Below, piece by piece: positions 1 through 8,113 of a DNA stretch of 59,289 nt. The DNA is from a virus. Location of the stretch: IMG/VR virus record IMGVR_UViG_3300032315_000166, positions 1 to 59,289 of that record, one strand, 5' to 3'. Position 1 is the first letter of the stretch; every line of letters starts with the position of its first letter. Position numbers and translations under genes: made by a program. The notes under the pieces are model-generated. The model saw only the letters and a list, made by a program, of their open reading frames with translations. It searched no databases and was not told the origin of the DNA.

Positions 1-638
1 CCGGTGCCGGTAATTAGGCCGTTAGAGTCAATCCGCATACGCTCAGTGACGGAAGCGGCCACGCCCGAAGGCCGCGTCTGAAAGGAAAACCGCGCCCCCA
101 AATCGTTAGTCGCAGGCACAGAGTCAATGTTCGCAACAATGGCAGCCACATCCCGAACCTGAGTGCCGTCATGCGCCCGCGCGTACAACTCCATTACGGC
201 GTCAGAGTTCGAGACAGAACTGGGCGACGCCCACGAGCCACGAGCCTTGTCAAAGTACAGCAGCGAACCACGATTAGACGTAACAGCCGACCTCCACCGT
301 GACGACACCTGGGCGTCGCGCACAATGTCAAAGTCCGTACTCGGGCTTACTCCTATGCCAAGGCCAGTTGAGTTGACCCGCACCCGCTCCGTACCACCCG
401 TCGAGATCGCCACCGTGTCATCGGCAGGGTGGAAGATGCCCGTGTTCGTGTCGCCCGTGTTCGTGATCGACGGGGCAGACGCGGAACCGTCAGGGAACTG
501 AGCGACGCCAGTAAATGTAGGGTTAGCCTTCGGCGCCTTGACCGTATCCACATCCTCAGCAAGATTCTGCATCACCGTAGGAACATTCGCCGGATCCGAA
601 CTCGCCGGATAACGCAAACCACCAGACGACGTAGGCAT
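1..638 (-). CDS. Tail fibre / receptor-binding protein, 3' end off the window
   Basis: The frame opens at ATG 638 and stays open to base 1. The start lies 2 nt after the stop of the gene at 641. The N-terminus (MPTSSGGLRYPA...) matches the module that begins the fibre gene at 55596-55925. The middle carries phrases typical of phage fibre repeats and chaperone-type tips (NTGDTNTGIF, ERMRIDSNGLITGTG). If the contig is circular, the same frame continues at 59289 without a stop and gives a readable continuation (NASASAWEGVGVELP). It is the first gene of the adhesion cluster after the head operon terminator. Function by family: distal host-binding fibre. The exact receptor cannot be inferred. Confidence 0.75.
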   Translation of the reverse strand, partial: MPTSSGGLRYPASSDPANVPTVMQNLAEDVDTVKAPKANPTFTGVAQFPDGSASAPSITNTGDTNTGIFHPADDTVAISTGGTERVRVNSTGLGIGVSPSTDFDIVRDAQVSSRWRSAVTSNRGSLLYFDKARGSWASPSSVSNSDAVMELYARAHDGTQVRDVAAIVANIDSVPATNDLGARFSFQTRPSGVAASVTERMRIDSNGLITGT

Positions 639-640
639 AC

Positions 641-1186
641 TCAGATTCCAATCGCTAGAAACGGATTCAACACCTTGGCCTCGGCAGACTCGGCCGCAGC
701 CTGAGCCGCCGTAGCCGCCGCCGCCGCCGCGTTCACCTGAGCAATCAGCCCTTGCGTCGTCGAAGTCACCGTCTCAATCGTGTCCACCCGAACCACCAGG
801 GCATTGAACACCGACAGCAACACATACGTCGACACCTCGTCACCAGTGGACAACACCACCGGAACCTTGTCCGCAAGATTCTGATTAGCCGGCGACGCAG
901 CCAACTGAATGTCGTAAGTGCGTCCCCCCGTGAACGCTTCCTCCACTCGGTAAGTGAAGTTCACCGGCGACAGAGACGCATCATTCGTCGCCGGCAGGAC
1001 AACCGTGAACGTCCCCGTAGCATCCAAGTCGACAGTGACCGTGCGAGGCATGATGATCTGATCCGCCACACCATCGACCAGCACGGCACGCGGCGTGAAC
1101 TTCACCTGACCCGCAATAGGGTTACCCGCAACGTCCACATACTGACCGCCCAACGTAACCGTAGACAGGTTAGGGGTAAGCGCCAC
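641..1186 (-). CDS. Minor tail / fibre protein with a carbohydrate-binding-like N-terminal module
   Basis: 181 residues starting at GTG 1186, with a good RBS (GGGAGG) a few bases upstream. The first ~95 residues (GGQYVDVAGNPIAGQVKF, then a conserved GGRTYDI segment) are paralogous to the first ~100 residues of the 447-residue fibre at 57575-58918, so the module is duplicated on both sides of the contig junction. The C-terminus is an Ala-rich heptad-like stretch (about residues 140-175) that probably trimerises as a coiled coil. Likely role: a baseplate or fibre connector that presents the following fibre gene, whose start lies 2 nt downstream of this stop. Confidence 0.7.
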   Translation of the reverse strand: MALTPNLSTVTLGGQYVDVAGNPIAGQVKFTPRAVLVDGVADQIIMPRTVTVDLDATGTFTVVLPATNDASLSPVNFTYRVEEAFTGGRTYDIQLAASPANQNLADKVPVVLSTGDEVSTYVLLSVFNALVVRVDTIETVTSTTQGLIAQVNAAAAAATAAQAAAESAEAKVLNPFLAIGI

Positions 1187-1208
1187 GAAATCCTCCCTGA
1201 ATGTGCCT

Positions 1209-1250
1209 AGCGGCGGGGCCAGCAGGGATCACCCGCTGAACCCCGCCGCT
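1209..1250 (-). terminator. Hairpin terminator after the capsid operon
   Basis: A perfect 10-bp inverted repeat, AGCGGCGGGG (1209-1218) and CCCCGCCGCT (1241-1250), with a 22-nt loop. It sits in the 84-nt gap between the head-fibre-like gene and the first tail-fibre gene. There is no T-run, as often seen in high-GC phages. It would separate head-gene from fibre-gene transcription. Confidence 0.55.
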
Positions 1251-1270
1251 CAGGCTGAACTAACTACCTA

Positions 1271-1690
1271 TCAGGTCAGGTCAACCCACAGGTAACGGAA
1301 CGTATGCGACCCCTCGTTGATCGAGGAAACACTCGCATTGACCGCGTACACCGTGACCGTGTTAGCGCCCGTCACAGCAGCACCCGCGAAGGCGAGTCCC
1401 GATGTGAACGCCGGAGGGTTCACCACAACCATGTCACCGACAGCAGCGCCCGTGACCGTGATAGTGCCCGACCCGGTAGCCCCGGCAGAAATCGACGGAA
1501 GGTCGATAGCGCCGGTGCCCGTGCTAATGCCCTTGACGGTGGAACCGCCACCCACAGCGAGCGTACCCGCCGTAAGGTCACCGGTCACAGTCGCATCGTC
1601 ACCGACCGTGAGGTCATCGCCAGCGACAACATCGTCTTCCGAATGGAGCCGACCGACAAGGGCCTCTCCCTGAGTGAGACGGTTAGACAT
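1271..1690 (-). CDS. Repetitive head-fibre-like / virion surface protein
   Basis: 139 residues. The start ATG overlaps the capsid stop (TGATG). Residues ~18-48 contain short beta-like repeats (DDVVAGDDLTVGDDATVTGDL) of the kind found in fibre stalks. The rest is Gly/Thr/Val rich with a beta-sandwich look and ends in FRYLWVDLT. Position directly behind the major capsid gene and translational coupling suggest a head fibre or capsid-surface decoration rather than a tail part. The family itself is not recognised, so the assignment is inferred from composition and context. Confidence 0.55.
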   Translation of the reverse strand: MSNRLTQGEALVGRLHSEDDVVAGDDLTVGDDATVTGDLTAGTLAVGGGSTVKGISTGTGAIDLPSISAGATGSGTITVTGAAVGDMVVVNPPAFTSGLAFAGAAVTGANTVTVYAVNASVSSINEGSHTFRYLWVDLT

Positions 1691-2667
1691 CAGGCCACCG
1701 CTGTGTTGAAGTAGACACCGAGGTCGCTGGACACGACCTTGTTGTCGAACGCAACCTCAGCCTCGACACGATCCGCCTTGAGGGCGTCCATGCGAATCTG
1801 AGAGGTGCCGACCGTCTGGCCGAGGCCACCCGACACACCAGTCCACGAGAAGATGTAGCCGGCGGACGGGGTGAGCAGGCCGGGGTTCGGGGCGACGTGG
1901 CCGAGCCACGCAACCTTGCCCACGTTGAACGAGTAAGCGCCAGTGGCACCCTCGTTGTTCGTGGCCCGGATCGACTTGGCGACGAGCACGCGGTCCACCT
2001 CGAACATGCGGGCGAGCATGTCGCTCGTCACCACAGAAGAAGAGGTGTACTTGATGCGGTCGACGATGTCGGGGTGATGACGCAACTTGCGGAACGTCTC
2101 GTACCCGAGGACGAGGGTGTTGGCCTCGAAGCCCGTGGTCGAGAGGATCTGCGCCTTGCCAGTCTCAACATTCTCAATCGGATCGGAGTTGGCGTAGTCG
2201 CTCCACTGCTTGAACTCGTCCGTGGAGGGAGCGCCGGCAACACCGGTGTAGTCCTTGCCCCAGACCGAAGTGGTCATGTAGTCGGACACGAACTGGACCT
2301 CGCGACGGAGCAGGAGACGCTGCGTCACGAACTCGGCAGCCTCGCGAAGCGGGTTCAGCGGGCTGTCCGAGTTGGCCTTCGTCTGATCGCCGACATCCTT
2401 GTGGAACGCCCACACGTCAGCCGAGTAGGTCGCGGTGCTCAGGTTGTAGCCCGAGCCAGCCGACTCGGTTGCGTCGGCGCGGCGCTGGGCCTCGTCGCGG
2501 AACCAGTCGTTCTTCGTGTAGACGAAATACTTGTCCGACTTCTTGTCCACCGGGACAACCGGGAAGACCTTGTCGGCGATGAAGTTCTCCGACTTCTGCA
2601 TGTACGCGACCGAGATGTTGGTCAGGATCGCGTCGATGTGAACATTGTTCACGTTCGGCTGTGCCAT
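1690..2667 (-). CDS. Major capsid protein
   Basis: 325 residues, ATG 2667. It resembles the lambda-gpE-like major capsid family common in actinophages: an N-terminal helix with FIADKVFPVVPV, a KYFVYTKNDWFRDEA strand, a central TLVLGYETFRKLRHHPDIVDRIKY segment (alpha/beta core) and a C-terminal VEAEVAFDNKVVSSDLGVYF P-domain strand. It lies after the XkdF protease, scaffold-like and decoration genes, which is the expected order. Expected product: the HK97-fold subunit of the icosahedral shell. No delta-domain is obvious, consistent with a separate scaffold gene upstream. Confidence 0.92.
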   Translation of the reverse strand: MAQPNVNNVHIDAILTNISVAYMQKSENFIADKVFPVVPVDKKSDKYFVYTKNDWFRDEAQRRADATESAGSGYNLSTATYSADVWAFHKDVGDQTKANSDSPLNPLREAAEFVTQRLLLRREVQFVSDYMTTSVWGKDYTGVAGAPSTDEFKQWSDYANSDPIENVETGKAQILSTTGFEANTLVLGYETFRKLRHHPDIVDRIKYTSSSVVTSDMLARMFEVDRVLVAKSIRATNNEGATGAYSFNVGKVAWLGHVAPNPGLLTPSAGYIFSWTGVSGGLGQTVGTSQIRMDALKADRVEAEVAFDNKVVSSDLGVYFNTAVA

Positions 2668-2696
2668 CGTTACTGCTCCTTATCTCTCTCGGCCCG

Positions 2697-3092
2697 TCAC
2701 GCAGCCCGCGAGGGCGCGGCGCAGTTGACGACGGCGGTTGCGATTTCGTTGTCGGCTCCGACTGCAAGGATCACGGTGCCGACGACGTACTCAGTCGTGT
2801 CGGTGCCGGGAACCTTGGCATCAGCCTTGCCTGCGTTGTTGGTTCCGATGAGGGTGCCAACGGTCAGAGCGGCAGAGGCGACGATCTTCGTGCCGCCGGC
2901 CACAACGATCTCGGCTTCCTCGCCCTGAAGGGGCGCGTTCTGAAGCACGCCGATCGGCCGGTCAGTGGCGCCGTTGCACAAGGTCACGACACCGCCCGTT
3001 CCGATCTCGACGAACTTGTACTGATGGGTGCTGAGGTCCGCCCCCGCGACGAGGGTGATCTTCAGCGAGTAGTTGTTGATCTCGTATGCCAC
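2697..3092 (-). CDS. Head decoration protein (DUF2190-like)
   Basis: 131 residues starting at GTG 3092. The fold signature is that of small capsid-stabilising proteins: GADLSTHQYKFVEIGTGG near the N-terminus, RPIGVLQNAP in the middle, then alternating beta strands with EAEIVVAGGTKIVASAALTVG. It lies between the scaffold-like protein and the capsid gene, where lambda gpD and SPP1 gp12 counterparts usually sit. Function: binds the capsid exterior after expansion. Confidence 0.8.
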   Translation of the reverse strand: MAYEINNYSLKITLVAGADLSTHQYKFVEIGTGGVVTLCNGATDRPIGVLQNAPLQGEEAEIVVAGGTKIVASAALTVGTLIGTNNAGKADAKVPGTDTTEYVVGTVILAVGADNEIATAVVNCAAPSRAA

Positions 3093-3097
3093 GGCGA

Positions 3098-3910
3098 TCA
3101 GCCCTTCTTCTCGGCGAGGTACTCGGTGTAGAGAGCCGGATCGCTGACGAACACGTCAGAGAGAGCCTGCTCGAAAGTGGCTGAGGTGCCGTCAGCGACA
3201 GCGGCCTTAGCCAGCGACTCCGCCTTGTGGAAAGCGGAGCCAGTATGAACGGGCGTTGAGCCGATCTCGCTGAAGATGTCAGCGGACTCGACCTTCGCGT
3301 TGGCCGCAAGCAGCGTGCTCTCGACCGACTTCGCCAGGGCCTCATCGACCTCGGCAAGGCGACGCAGCGCCGGGCCGACCTGATCGGCGTCAAGACCGAG
3401 AGCCCCGTAGGTCTCGCGGGCCTTCACGACCGCGTCAGCGTCAGCACGCTCTGCACGCTCCTTGAGAAGCGTGGCCTCGGCAGCCTCGGCCTTAGCCATG
3501 GCCTCCTGCGCCTGCTTCTCCATGACCTCGAACGCTTTACGAACAGACTCAGGCGCAGCCTTCATCATGTCCTCGTCGTCCTCGGGCTCTTCCTCATCCG
3601 AATCGCCACGGGAGGCCATCTCCTTCTCCATATCGGCGATCCGCGACTCGGCAGCGGCGAGGGCCTTCAGGGCCTCGTCGAGCCGATCCTCGGTGCTCTT
3701 CTCCATGTGGCCCTCCTGGGCGTCGGTGGACGGCACCTCCTCTTCGGAGGTGTCAGGTTCCTCGGTGATCTGCTCCATGGCTGCCACAACAGCGTCAGGG
3801 TCGGCCGCCTTCATGACGAGCCACCCCTCGGCAAGGTGAGCAGGATGATCGACGCCGGATGTCTCTTCGATAGCAAGATTGACCATCTTGCGCGTACGGC
3901 GACGCTCCAC
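3098..3910 (-). CDS. Scaffold-like protein with an XkdF C-terminal motif
   Basis: 270 residues from GTG 3910, chosen because AGGAGG lies just upstream; an in-frame GTG at 3931 has no such site. Residues ~10-35 (VNLAIEETSGVDHPAH, GWLVMKA) match the segment that normally ends XkdF/prohead-protease proteins. Residues ~60-200 are a long acidic, Ala/Glu-rich coiled coil typical of scaffolds, and the C-terminus (YTEYLAEKKG) is compact. It seems to combine a relic of the protease C-terminus with the internal scaffold needed by a capsid lacking a delta-domain. It would act inside the prohead and may be a substrate of the upstream protease. Confidence 0.7.
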   Translation of the reverse strand: MERRRTRKMVNLAIEETSGVDHPAHLAEGWLVMKAADPDAVVAAMEQITEEPDTSEEEVPSTDAQEGHMEKSTEDRLDEALKALAAAESRIADMEKEMASRGDSDEEEPEDDEDMMKAAPESVRKAFEVMEKQAQEAMAKAEAAEATLLKERAERADADAVVKARETYGALGLDADQVGPALRRLAEVDEALAKSVESTLLAANAKVESADIFSEIGSTPVHTGSAFHKAESLAKAAVADGTSATFEQALSDVFVSDPALYTEYLAEKKG

Positions 3911-3939
3911 AGATCCTCCTAAACCAGACACGGGCCGCC

Positions 3940-3957
3940 AACCCCTAAGTAGGGGCG
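3940..3957 (-). promoter_or_regulatory. Promoter/operator-like palindrome before the capsid genes
   Basis: On the minus strand this reads GCCCCTACTTAGGGGTT, a compact version of the AACCCC/GGGGTT element found upstream of many genes here. A second -10-like TAGCCT lies about 20 nt upstream (near 3978). It probably drives the scaffold, decoration and capsid genes. Confidence 0.4.
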
Positions 3958-3980
3958 ACGACCCGCAGGTCTCGATGAGG

Positions 3981-4145
3981 CTAGGTTAGCACGATCCCTG
4001 TCCCCCGAGAGGGTTGCGAAACGGGTTGTGCGGATGCTAAGGCAAGGCCGACAGCCCAGCCGGCGATGAAGCCGCAGCCGAGCCACGCCGCCACTGCGAC
4101 GACAGCGACCCCCGTCTCAGGGGTCCACGAGTTCCGTAGGTCCAC
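3981..4145 (-). CDS. Small putative membrane protein
   Basis: A 54-codon frame from GTG 4145 to a TAG at 3981-3983, overlapping the end of the previous gene by 29 nt. Residues ~13-40 form one clear hydrophobic segment (GVAVVAVAAWLGCGFIAGWA...), long enough to span a membrane, followed by a short polar tail. No strong RBS is visible and I do not recognise a family. It fills most of an otherwise empty gap, but its coding status is uncertain. Confidence 0.35.
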   Translation of the reverse strand: MDLRNSWTPETGVAVVAVAAWLGCGFIAGWAVGLALASAQPVSQPSRGTGIVLT

Positions 4146-4338
4146 CGTTGAACACCACTACGGGCTTGCTGCGAACTCGTCCACGGGAAGCGGACAGGCG
4201 AATGTCGACCTGCTCGGCGGGGAACGCCCGCATGGCGAGAAGGAACTCGGGGGAAAGCAACTGTGCACACCACGCCGCCACAACAGGGGGTATGTCGGGT
4301 GAGTCGAGGGCAGCCTTGACCACGTCCCGCTGCATCAT
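4117..4338 (-). CDS. Hypothetical small protein
   Basis: 73 residues from ATG 4338, preceded by GGGAG with 8-nt spacing. The sequence is mostly helical (MMQRDVVKAALDSPD, VVAAWCAQLLSPEFLLAMRAFP) and ends in a beta-like VVVFNGG turn. It lies between the protease and the scaffold-like gene and is not recognised. It could be a small head-assembly accessory. Confidence 0.55.
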   Translation of the reverse strand: MMQRDVVKAALDSPDIPPVVAAWCAQLLSPEFLLAMRAFPAEQVDIRLSASRGRVRSKPVVVFNGGPTELVDP

Positions 4339-4378
4339 CCGCGTGACTCCCGCAGCATCCGCTCTTCTCCGGGCAGAC

Positions 4379-5041
4379 TCACTCGGTCTCCTCCAAGTCG
4401 ACGAACAGTCTCTCGGCGCGTCCCCCAATAGAGTAGCCCCTGATCTTGCCGCCCTTGACTAACTCCCACGCCCACGGCTTCCACTTCACGCCGAGGAACA
4501 CGGTGTTAGCGGGGAACGACACCGGTTCATGTGTGTCCTCACCGGTCGCGGCCTTCTTCATCATCGGCACCTGCACCTCGTAAGGCCACGTCATCACCTC
4601 GACCCACTCCCCAGCGACCTCATCCCGGTCATGCTGAAGACGGATCCGGCGGTCGCCGCCCTTGACGTAATCCCACACGGCCTTCTGCAACTCTTGCGCG
4701 TCGGTCCACTCGGAGTGGGCGTCGAGACGGTCGGGGATGTACATGGGGCCGAGGGTGAACATCTCCTCGGAGACGGCCTTGGACACCTCGAAGTCGCCGA
4801 CACTCTTCGCCACCTCGGGAGTGAAGGCGTCGGGGGCGAAGTCGCGTGCCTCCTGCTCGTCGACCTCATTGGTGTTCGTGTCAAGGTCGATGAGGAACTT
4901 GATGAGCCGGTCGGTGTCTTCCCAGGCGCCATCGCGCCAGATGTGCTGAGTGACTTCTTCCGCCTCGTTGTCGACGTTCAGGCGGTACAGAGCCACGGGC
5001 TTCTCGTCGATGGTGGTTCTGACGAAGTACCGGCTCCCCAT
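4379..5041 (-). CDS. XkdF-like prohead maturation protease
   Basis: 220 residues from ATG 5041, chosen because GAGGAGG lies 6 nt upstream; an ATG at 5068 in the same frame lacks a site. It matches the XkdF / S78-type serine protease domain: FTLGPMYIPDRLDAHSEW (about 96-112), IRLQHDRD with His137, VPMMKKA, and VFLGVKWKPW...KIRGYSIGG with Ser204 as likely nucleophile. The usual C-terminal motif (SGVDHPAH type) is missing here and appears at the start of the downstream scaffold-like protein. Role: cleaves scaffold and possibly other internal proteins during capsid maturation. Confidence 0.85.
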   Translation of the reverse strand: MGSRYFVRTTIDEKPVALYRLNVDNEAEEVTQHIWRDGAWEDTDRLIKFLIDLDTNTNEVDEQEARDFAPDAFTPEVAKSVGDFEVSKAVSEEMFTLGPMYIPDRLDAHSEWTDAQELQKAVWDYVKGGDRRIRLQHDRDEVAGEWVEVMTWPYEVQVPMMKKAATGEDTHEPVSFPANTVFLGVKWKPWAWELVKGGKIRGYSIGGRAERLFVDLEETE

Positions 5042-5066
5042 GTGTTTCCTCCTCTTCCCGTGCTCC

Positions 5067-5094
5067 ATCCTACCATTCAGGTGAAACCGGGGTT
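5067..5094 (-). promoter_or_regulatory. Promoter-like element upstream of the protease gene
   Basis: Minus-strand AACCCC (5094-5089) followed by TAGGAT (5072-5067) as candidate -10, about 25 nt upstream of the protease start. It is a weaker member of the genome-wide AACCCC element family. Confidence 0.4.
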
Positions 5095-5097
5095 ATG

Positions 5098-7665
5098 TTA
5101 CTCGAATGTCTTTAGAGCCAGGGTGCCGATCCCTAGCAGGGCCTCATAGTTCTGCGGTTGCGGGATCTGCGAAGCAAGGCGCACCATCCCAGTCCACGCC
5201 TTCCACCGTTCACGCTTACTGCCCGAAGTCCGCATCACCTCGTATGAGTCATGCAGAGATCGAATCGGGCCGCCCTTTGTGGAGCGGCCTTCCTTGATGT
5301 CGAGGCTCGTCGGCGTATGCAACTGCAACTCGACCGTCACGCCATCTTTCGTAGCCTTGATGTTGATGCCCTGGTAGTCGTCGCCCTTCTGCCAGAAGTT
5401 CTTAGCCCTGACGACATAACCGTCCTGATCTAGATCGCGGACAATAGCGCGAGCGCCATCGGTGTATTGGGCGTCACCGATGACAGCCGTGTAGCGGACA
5501 GCGTCGCTAATGTTCGCTGCCGCTGCCGCACGGTCACCCCCATACTCGGCTTCAGCATCGGCGTCGATCTTGCGGGCCAAAGAGTCGGTGGTCTTCAACC
5601 GCTGCTCAAGGCCCTCCATCGTGCCGCCACGTCCCTCGACCATGGAAGTTACTTTCCCGGTGATCTCCGGCTCAAGCGCCTCGGCTCGCTTCCGCAGGGC
5701 GGTCGCTTCAGCGGCGGCTTGTGGGGAACGTGACGAGTTCGGTGCCTGATCAGCCACGAGGCTTGGCGTCCCGCCACCCTTTCGGGGAGCGTGACTCGAC
5801 TGGTCGTGCGAGCCGTGCTTCTCAACAGGCCAGTTCAGGGTCACCACAGCGCCACCGGGAAGGGAGAACGTGGTCATGCTGTCCGGTAGAGAGTCGTAGT
5901 ACAGGGTGTGACTGTCGACGGCCTTAGAGGCGCGGTTGCGCTTGTCGCCCGGCCACATACCCGTGACCTCGCGGTGCCGGATCGCGCAGTAACCCTTGGC
6001 CTGCTCACTGCTCATGTACTTGCCGACCGCAGCCACACAGGCAGTGAAGTCGCCGCCGGCGCCCCACGAAATCTTGCCCTTGCCACCGCCACGCCAGTAG
6101 TCCCGCAGCGCCTCGGGGTTGCCGGCCTTCTCCATCTCGTCCGCGAGGTAGGCGTAGGAACCGAAGTCGGACAGGTCGTCCTCGTCCATGGTGGACAGCA
6201 ACTCTTCCTCGTCGACTTCGTCATCGGTCAGTGGCCCGCCGGTGAGCCACGCCGAGCAGGATCGTGCCGCAGCGCACTTGAACTGGAACAACTCGCAGTA
6301 GCCCAGGCCCGCTGCTTCCGCTACATCTTCGCCCTCGTCGCTGATGTTGCCGGCGATGGCGTCGACGATCCCTTCCTTCACGTTGAAGGCGGCACAGTTG
6401 CCGCAGCGGGTCGTGGACGCCTCGTCCGCCGGCACGCCCCACACCTCACCGAGACGCTCCCAGTAGTCTCCGGGCTCGTCCGGGTTCATCGGCCCGTACA
6501 GGTACTCGTCGATGGCGTGCTGCCGGTTCTCAAGGTTGACGTGGATGTCAGTGATCGCCTCGGGGACGGCACGCTTCTCCACGTCGCCGAGCACGGAACG
6601 CACCCATGACCGGCCGGGGTCTCCGCCCCACGCATCCCACGCCACACGCCACGGCGTCGGCTCCCCGTCGTCGAGTTGGGCGTGGTCGCCGCGCTGCTTG
6701 CCGTGCCGGGCGAAGTAGGCCCGCATCTTCACGAGCGTGTCCTGGCCGACCGTGCCGCCCTCAGCGAGTTGCCTAGCCCGGTTGCGGCCCACCGAGGTGA
6801 ACCCGTCGCCGGCCTTGCCGTCCTCAATCCACGCCACGGCTCGACGGGCAGCGGAACGGACAGCGTCGGGCACCTTGTACGAGTCGGCCTTCTCAAGGGC
6901 CCCAATGGACTTCAGGGACGACGCCCGATGCCCCACGACCGTGTCCGTGGGCCGGAAGCCCTGAGAGGTGAGCCGGTACACGCGAATCAGGACCGCCGGA
7001 TCCTCTTCCGAGGCGTTCAGCGTGAAGGTCGAGTCGGGCACGTTGACCTTGCCCTCGGTGACGATCCGCTCAATGCGGCCCCTGGCGGGTCCACCGGATG
7101 AGCCCCAGGTGACGAAGTCGTCGACTCGCCATTCCTTCGCCTTAGCGAACCGTTCGATCTGGTCGAGGCGGGCCTGCGCTTCCTCGCGAGTTTCGTAGGT
7201 GCCGAACTCCCGATCGGTGTCCTCGGCCATGACGACGTACTTGCCGTCCCGCTCGATGATGCGCTTGAGCATGGCTTTCGGCTTCTCGGCACCCATGATG
7301 GAGTCGACGTGGACCGTGTTCACGTTGGGTGACGCCTTGAGGACGTAGCCGTCGACTGTGAGGAGCACCTGCACGGTGCCACCATGTTCGAGGGCCTTGG
7401 CGAGGGGCTCGGACAGGTCACCGGGGAAGTCGATGTCGTCGACCGACGCCACCTCGGCCTCATCGACCACGATCACTGACCGGGACCACTGGTCATCCTC
7501 GTGCCCATGATCGAGGCCCCGCTTCAACATCTCCTGCGACACCAGATGGTGAGCCTGCACCGCAGCCGGATCATCCACGGCAGAGGCGTCAAGGCGGGCG
7601 TGCAGTGCGACTAGATCGTCGGTGGGGAGAGCGGCCAGCCTGACGGCGGGGTCGGTCACTGTCAT
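5098..7665 (-). CDS. Multidomain head-region (polyvalent-type) protein with a RelA/SpoT-like C-terminal domain
   Basis: 855 residues from ATG 7665 (CCGGAGG upstream). Visible modules: an N-terminal helical part; a TUDOR-like DUF2945-type domain (~180-255, DFVTWGSSGGPARGRI); a domain with YFARHG and AWDAWGGDPGRSW (~265-360); a Cys-rich segment (~420-475, CGNCAAF, YCELFQFKC); a second phage-head domain (~520-580, KISWGAGGDFTACV, GYCAIRHREVTGMWPG); the tether KHGSHDQSSH at 616; then a RelA/SpoT-like fold (~665-815) with SLARKI, ISDAVRYTAV, YQGINIKATKDG and VELQLHTPTS. Small homologous modules occur fused to portal or MuF proteins in other actinophages. Probably packaged in the head; alarmone synthesis is an inference. 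Confidence 0.75.
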   Translation of the reverse strand: MTVTDPAVRLAALPTDDLVALHARLDASAVDDPAAVQAHHLVSQEMLKRGLDHGHEDDQWSRSVIVVDEAEVASVDDIDFPGDLSEPLAKALEHGGTVQVLLTVDGYVLKASPNVNTVHVDSIMGAEKPKAMLKRIIERDGKYVVMAEDTDREFGTYETREEAQARLDQIERFAKAKEWRVDDFVTWGSSGGPARGRIERIVTEGKVNVPDSTFTLNASEEDPAVLIRVYRLTSQGFRPTDTVVGHRASSLKSIGALEKADSYKVPDAVRSAARRAVAWIEDGKAGDGFTSVGRNRARQLAEGGTVGQDTLVKMRAYFARHGKQRGDHAQLDDGEPTPWRVAWDAWGGDPGRSWVRSVLGDVEKRAVPEAITDIHVNLENRQHAIDEYLYGPMNPDEPGDYWERLGEVWGVPADEASTTRCGNCAAFNVKEGIVDAIAGNISDEGEDVAEAAGLGYCELFQFKCAAARSCSAWLTGGPLTDDEVDEEELLSTMDEDDLSDFGSYAYLADEMEKAGNPEALRDYWRGGGKGKISWGAGGDFTACVAAVGKYMSSEQAKGYCAIRHREVTGMWPGDKRNRASKAVDSHTLYYDSLPDSMTTFSLPGGAVVTLNWPVEKHGSHDQSSHAPRKGGGTPSLVADQAPNSSRSPQAAAEATALRKRAEALEPEITGKVTSMVEGRGGTMEGLEQRLKTTDSLARKIDADAEAEYGGDRAAAAANISDAVRYTAVIGDAQYTDGARAIVRDLDQDGYVVRAKNFWQKGDDYQGINIKATKDGVTVELQLHTPTSLDIKEGRSTKGGPIRSLHDSYEVMRTSGSKRERWKAWTGMVRLASQIPQPQNYEALLGIGTLALKTFE

Positions 7666-7692
7666 TAGTCCTCCGGGCTCGATCCTCCTAGG

Positions 7693-7896
7693 TTACCGCT
7701 CGGTGGGCTCCTGGCCGGGGCTTGGCGACAGTGCGTATGCCATCACTTGTACGAGGATCTCGGCGTAGATACCGGTTGCCTCGTCGAGGGGGCGGCCAGC
7801 GTCGACGTTCCGCTCGACGGTTTCCCAGAACTCGGCGGGTGCCTGATCGTAGGCGACGGCCTTGAGGGCTTCGAGGACTTCGAGGTCTTCGTTCAC
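7693..7896 (-). CDS. Hypothetical acidic protein
   Basis: 67 residues, ATG 7896, overlapping the upstream gene by 4 nt (ATGA-type coupling). Helical and acidic (LEVLEALKAVAYDQ, LDEATGIYAEILVQVMAYAL). No family recognised. It is one of two small genes between the two giant multidomain proteins and could be a chaperone or antidote-like partner of one of them, but nothing in the sequence proves that. Confidence 0.6.
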   Translation of the reverse strand: MNEDLEVLEALKAVAYDQAPAEFWETVERNVDAGRPLDEATGIYAEILVQVMAYALSPSPGQEPTER

Positions 7897-8090
7897 TGTG
7901 CTCTCCGGTAGTACGGGGACTGGAAGACGGCCTCTTGCTCTTCAGGTGTCATCTTGTCGAACTCGTCGGCGAAGGCGTACATCTCGGGTAGGGCTTCGCG
8001 CATGGCCTGCTCGTATTCGGTGTCGGTGGCGGTCTCGGGCAGTGTGTTGTACACCTTCTCCGAGGTCGCAAGGATCTTGTCTACGTTCAT
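7893..8090 (-). CDS. Hypothetical acidic protein
   Basis: 65 residues from ATG 8090, which has GGAGGG 6 nt upstream; the in-frame ATG at 8108 would sit on the RBS. Predicted all-helical and acidic (DTEYEQAMREALPEMYAFADE, split around a MTPEEQEAVF motif). Unrecognised. Coupled to the next gene by a 4-nt overlap. Confidence 0.65.
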   Translation of the reverse strand: MNVDKILATSEKVYNTLPETATDTEYEQAMREALPEMYAFADEFDKMTPEEQEAVFQSPYYRRAQ

Positions 8091-8113
8091 GGTCTTCCCT
8101 CCTTCCATACTCT

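Noticed and set aside
1897-2928. Long plus-strand frame (343 codons) opposite the capsid gene
   Set aside because: It lies antisense to the clearly coding capsid gene, its protein is His/Arg/Val-rich without family features, and it has no RBS. Typical high-GC shadow frame, like those at 6676, 12508, 13162, 36164 and 46360.
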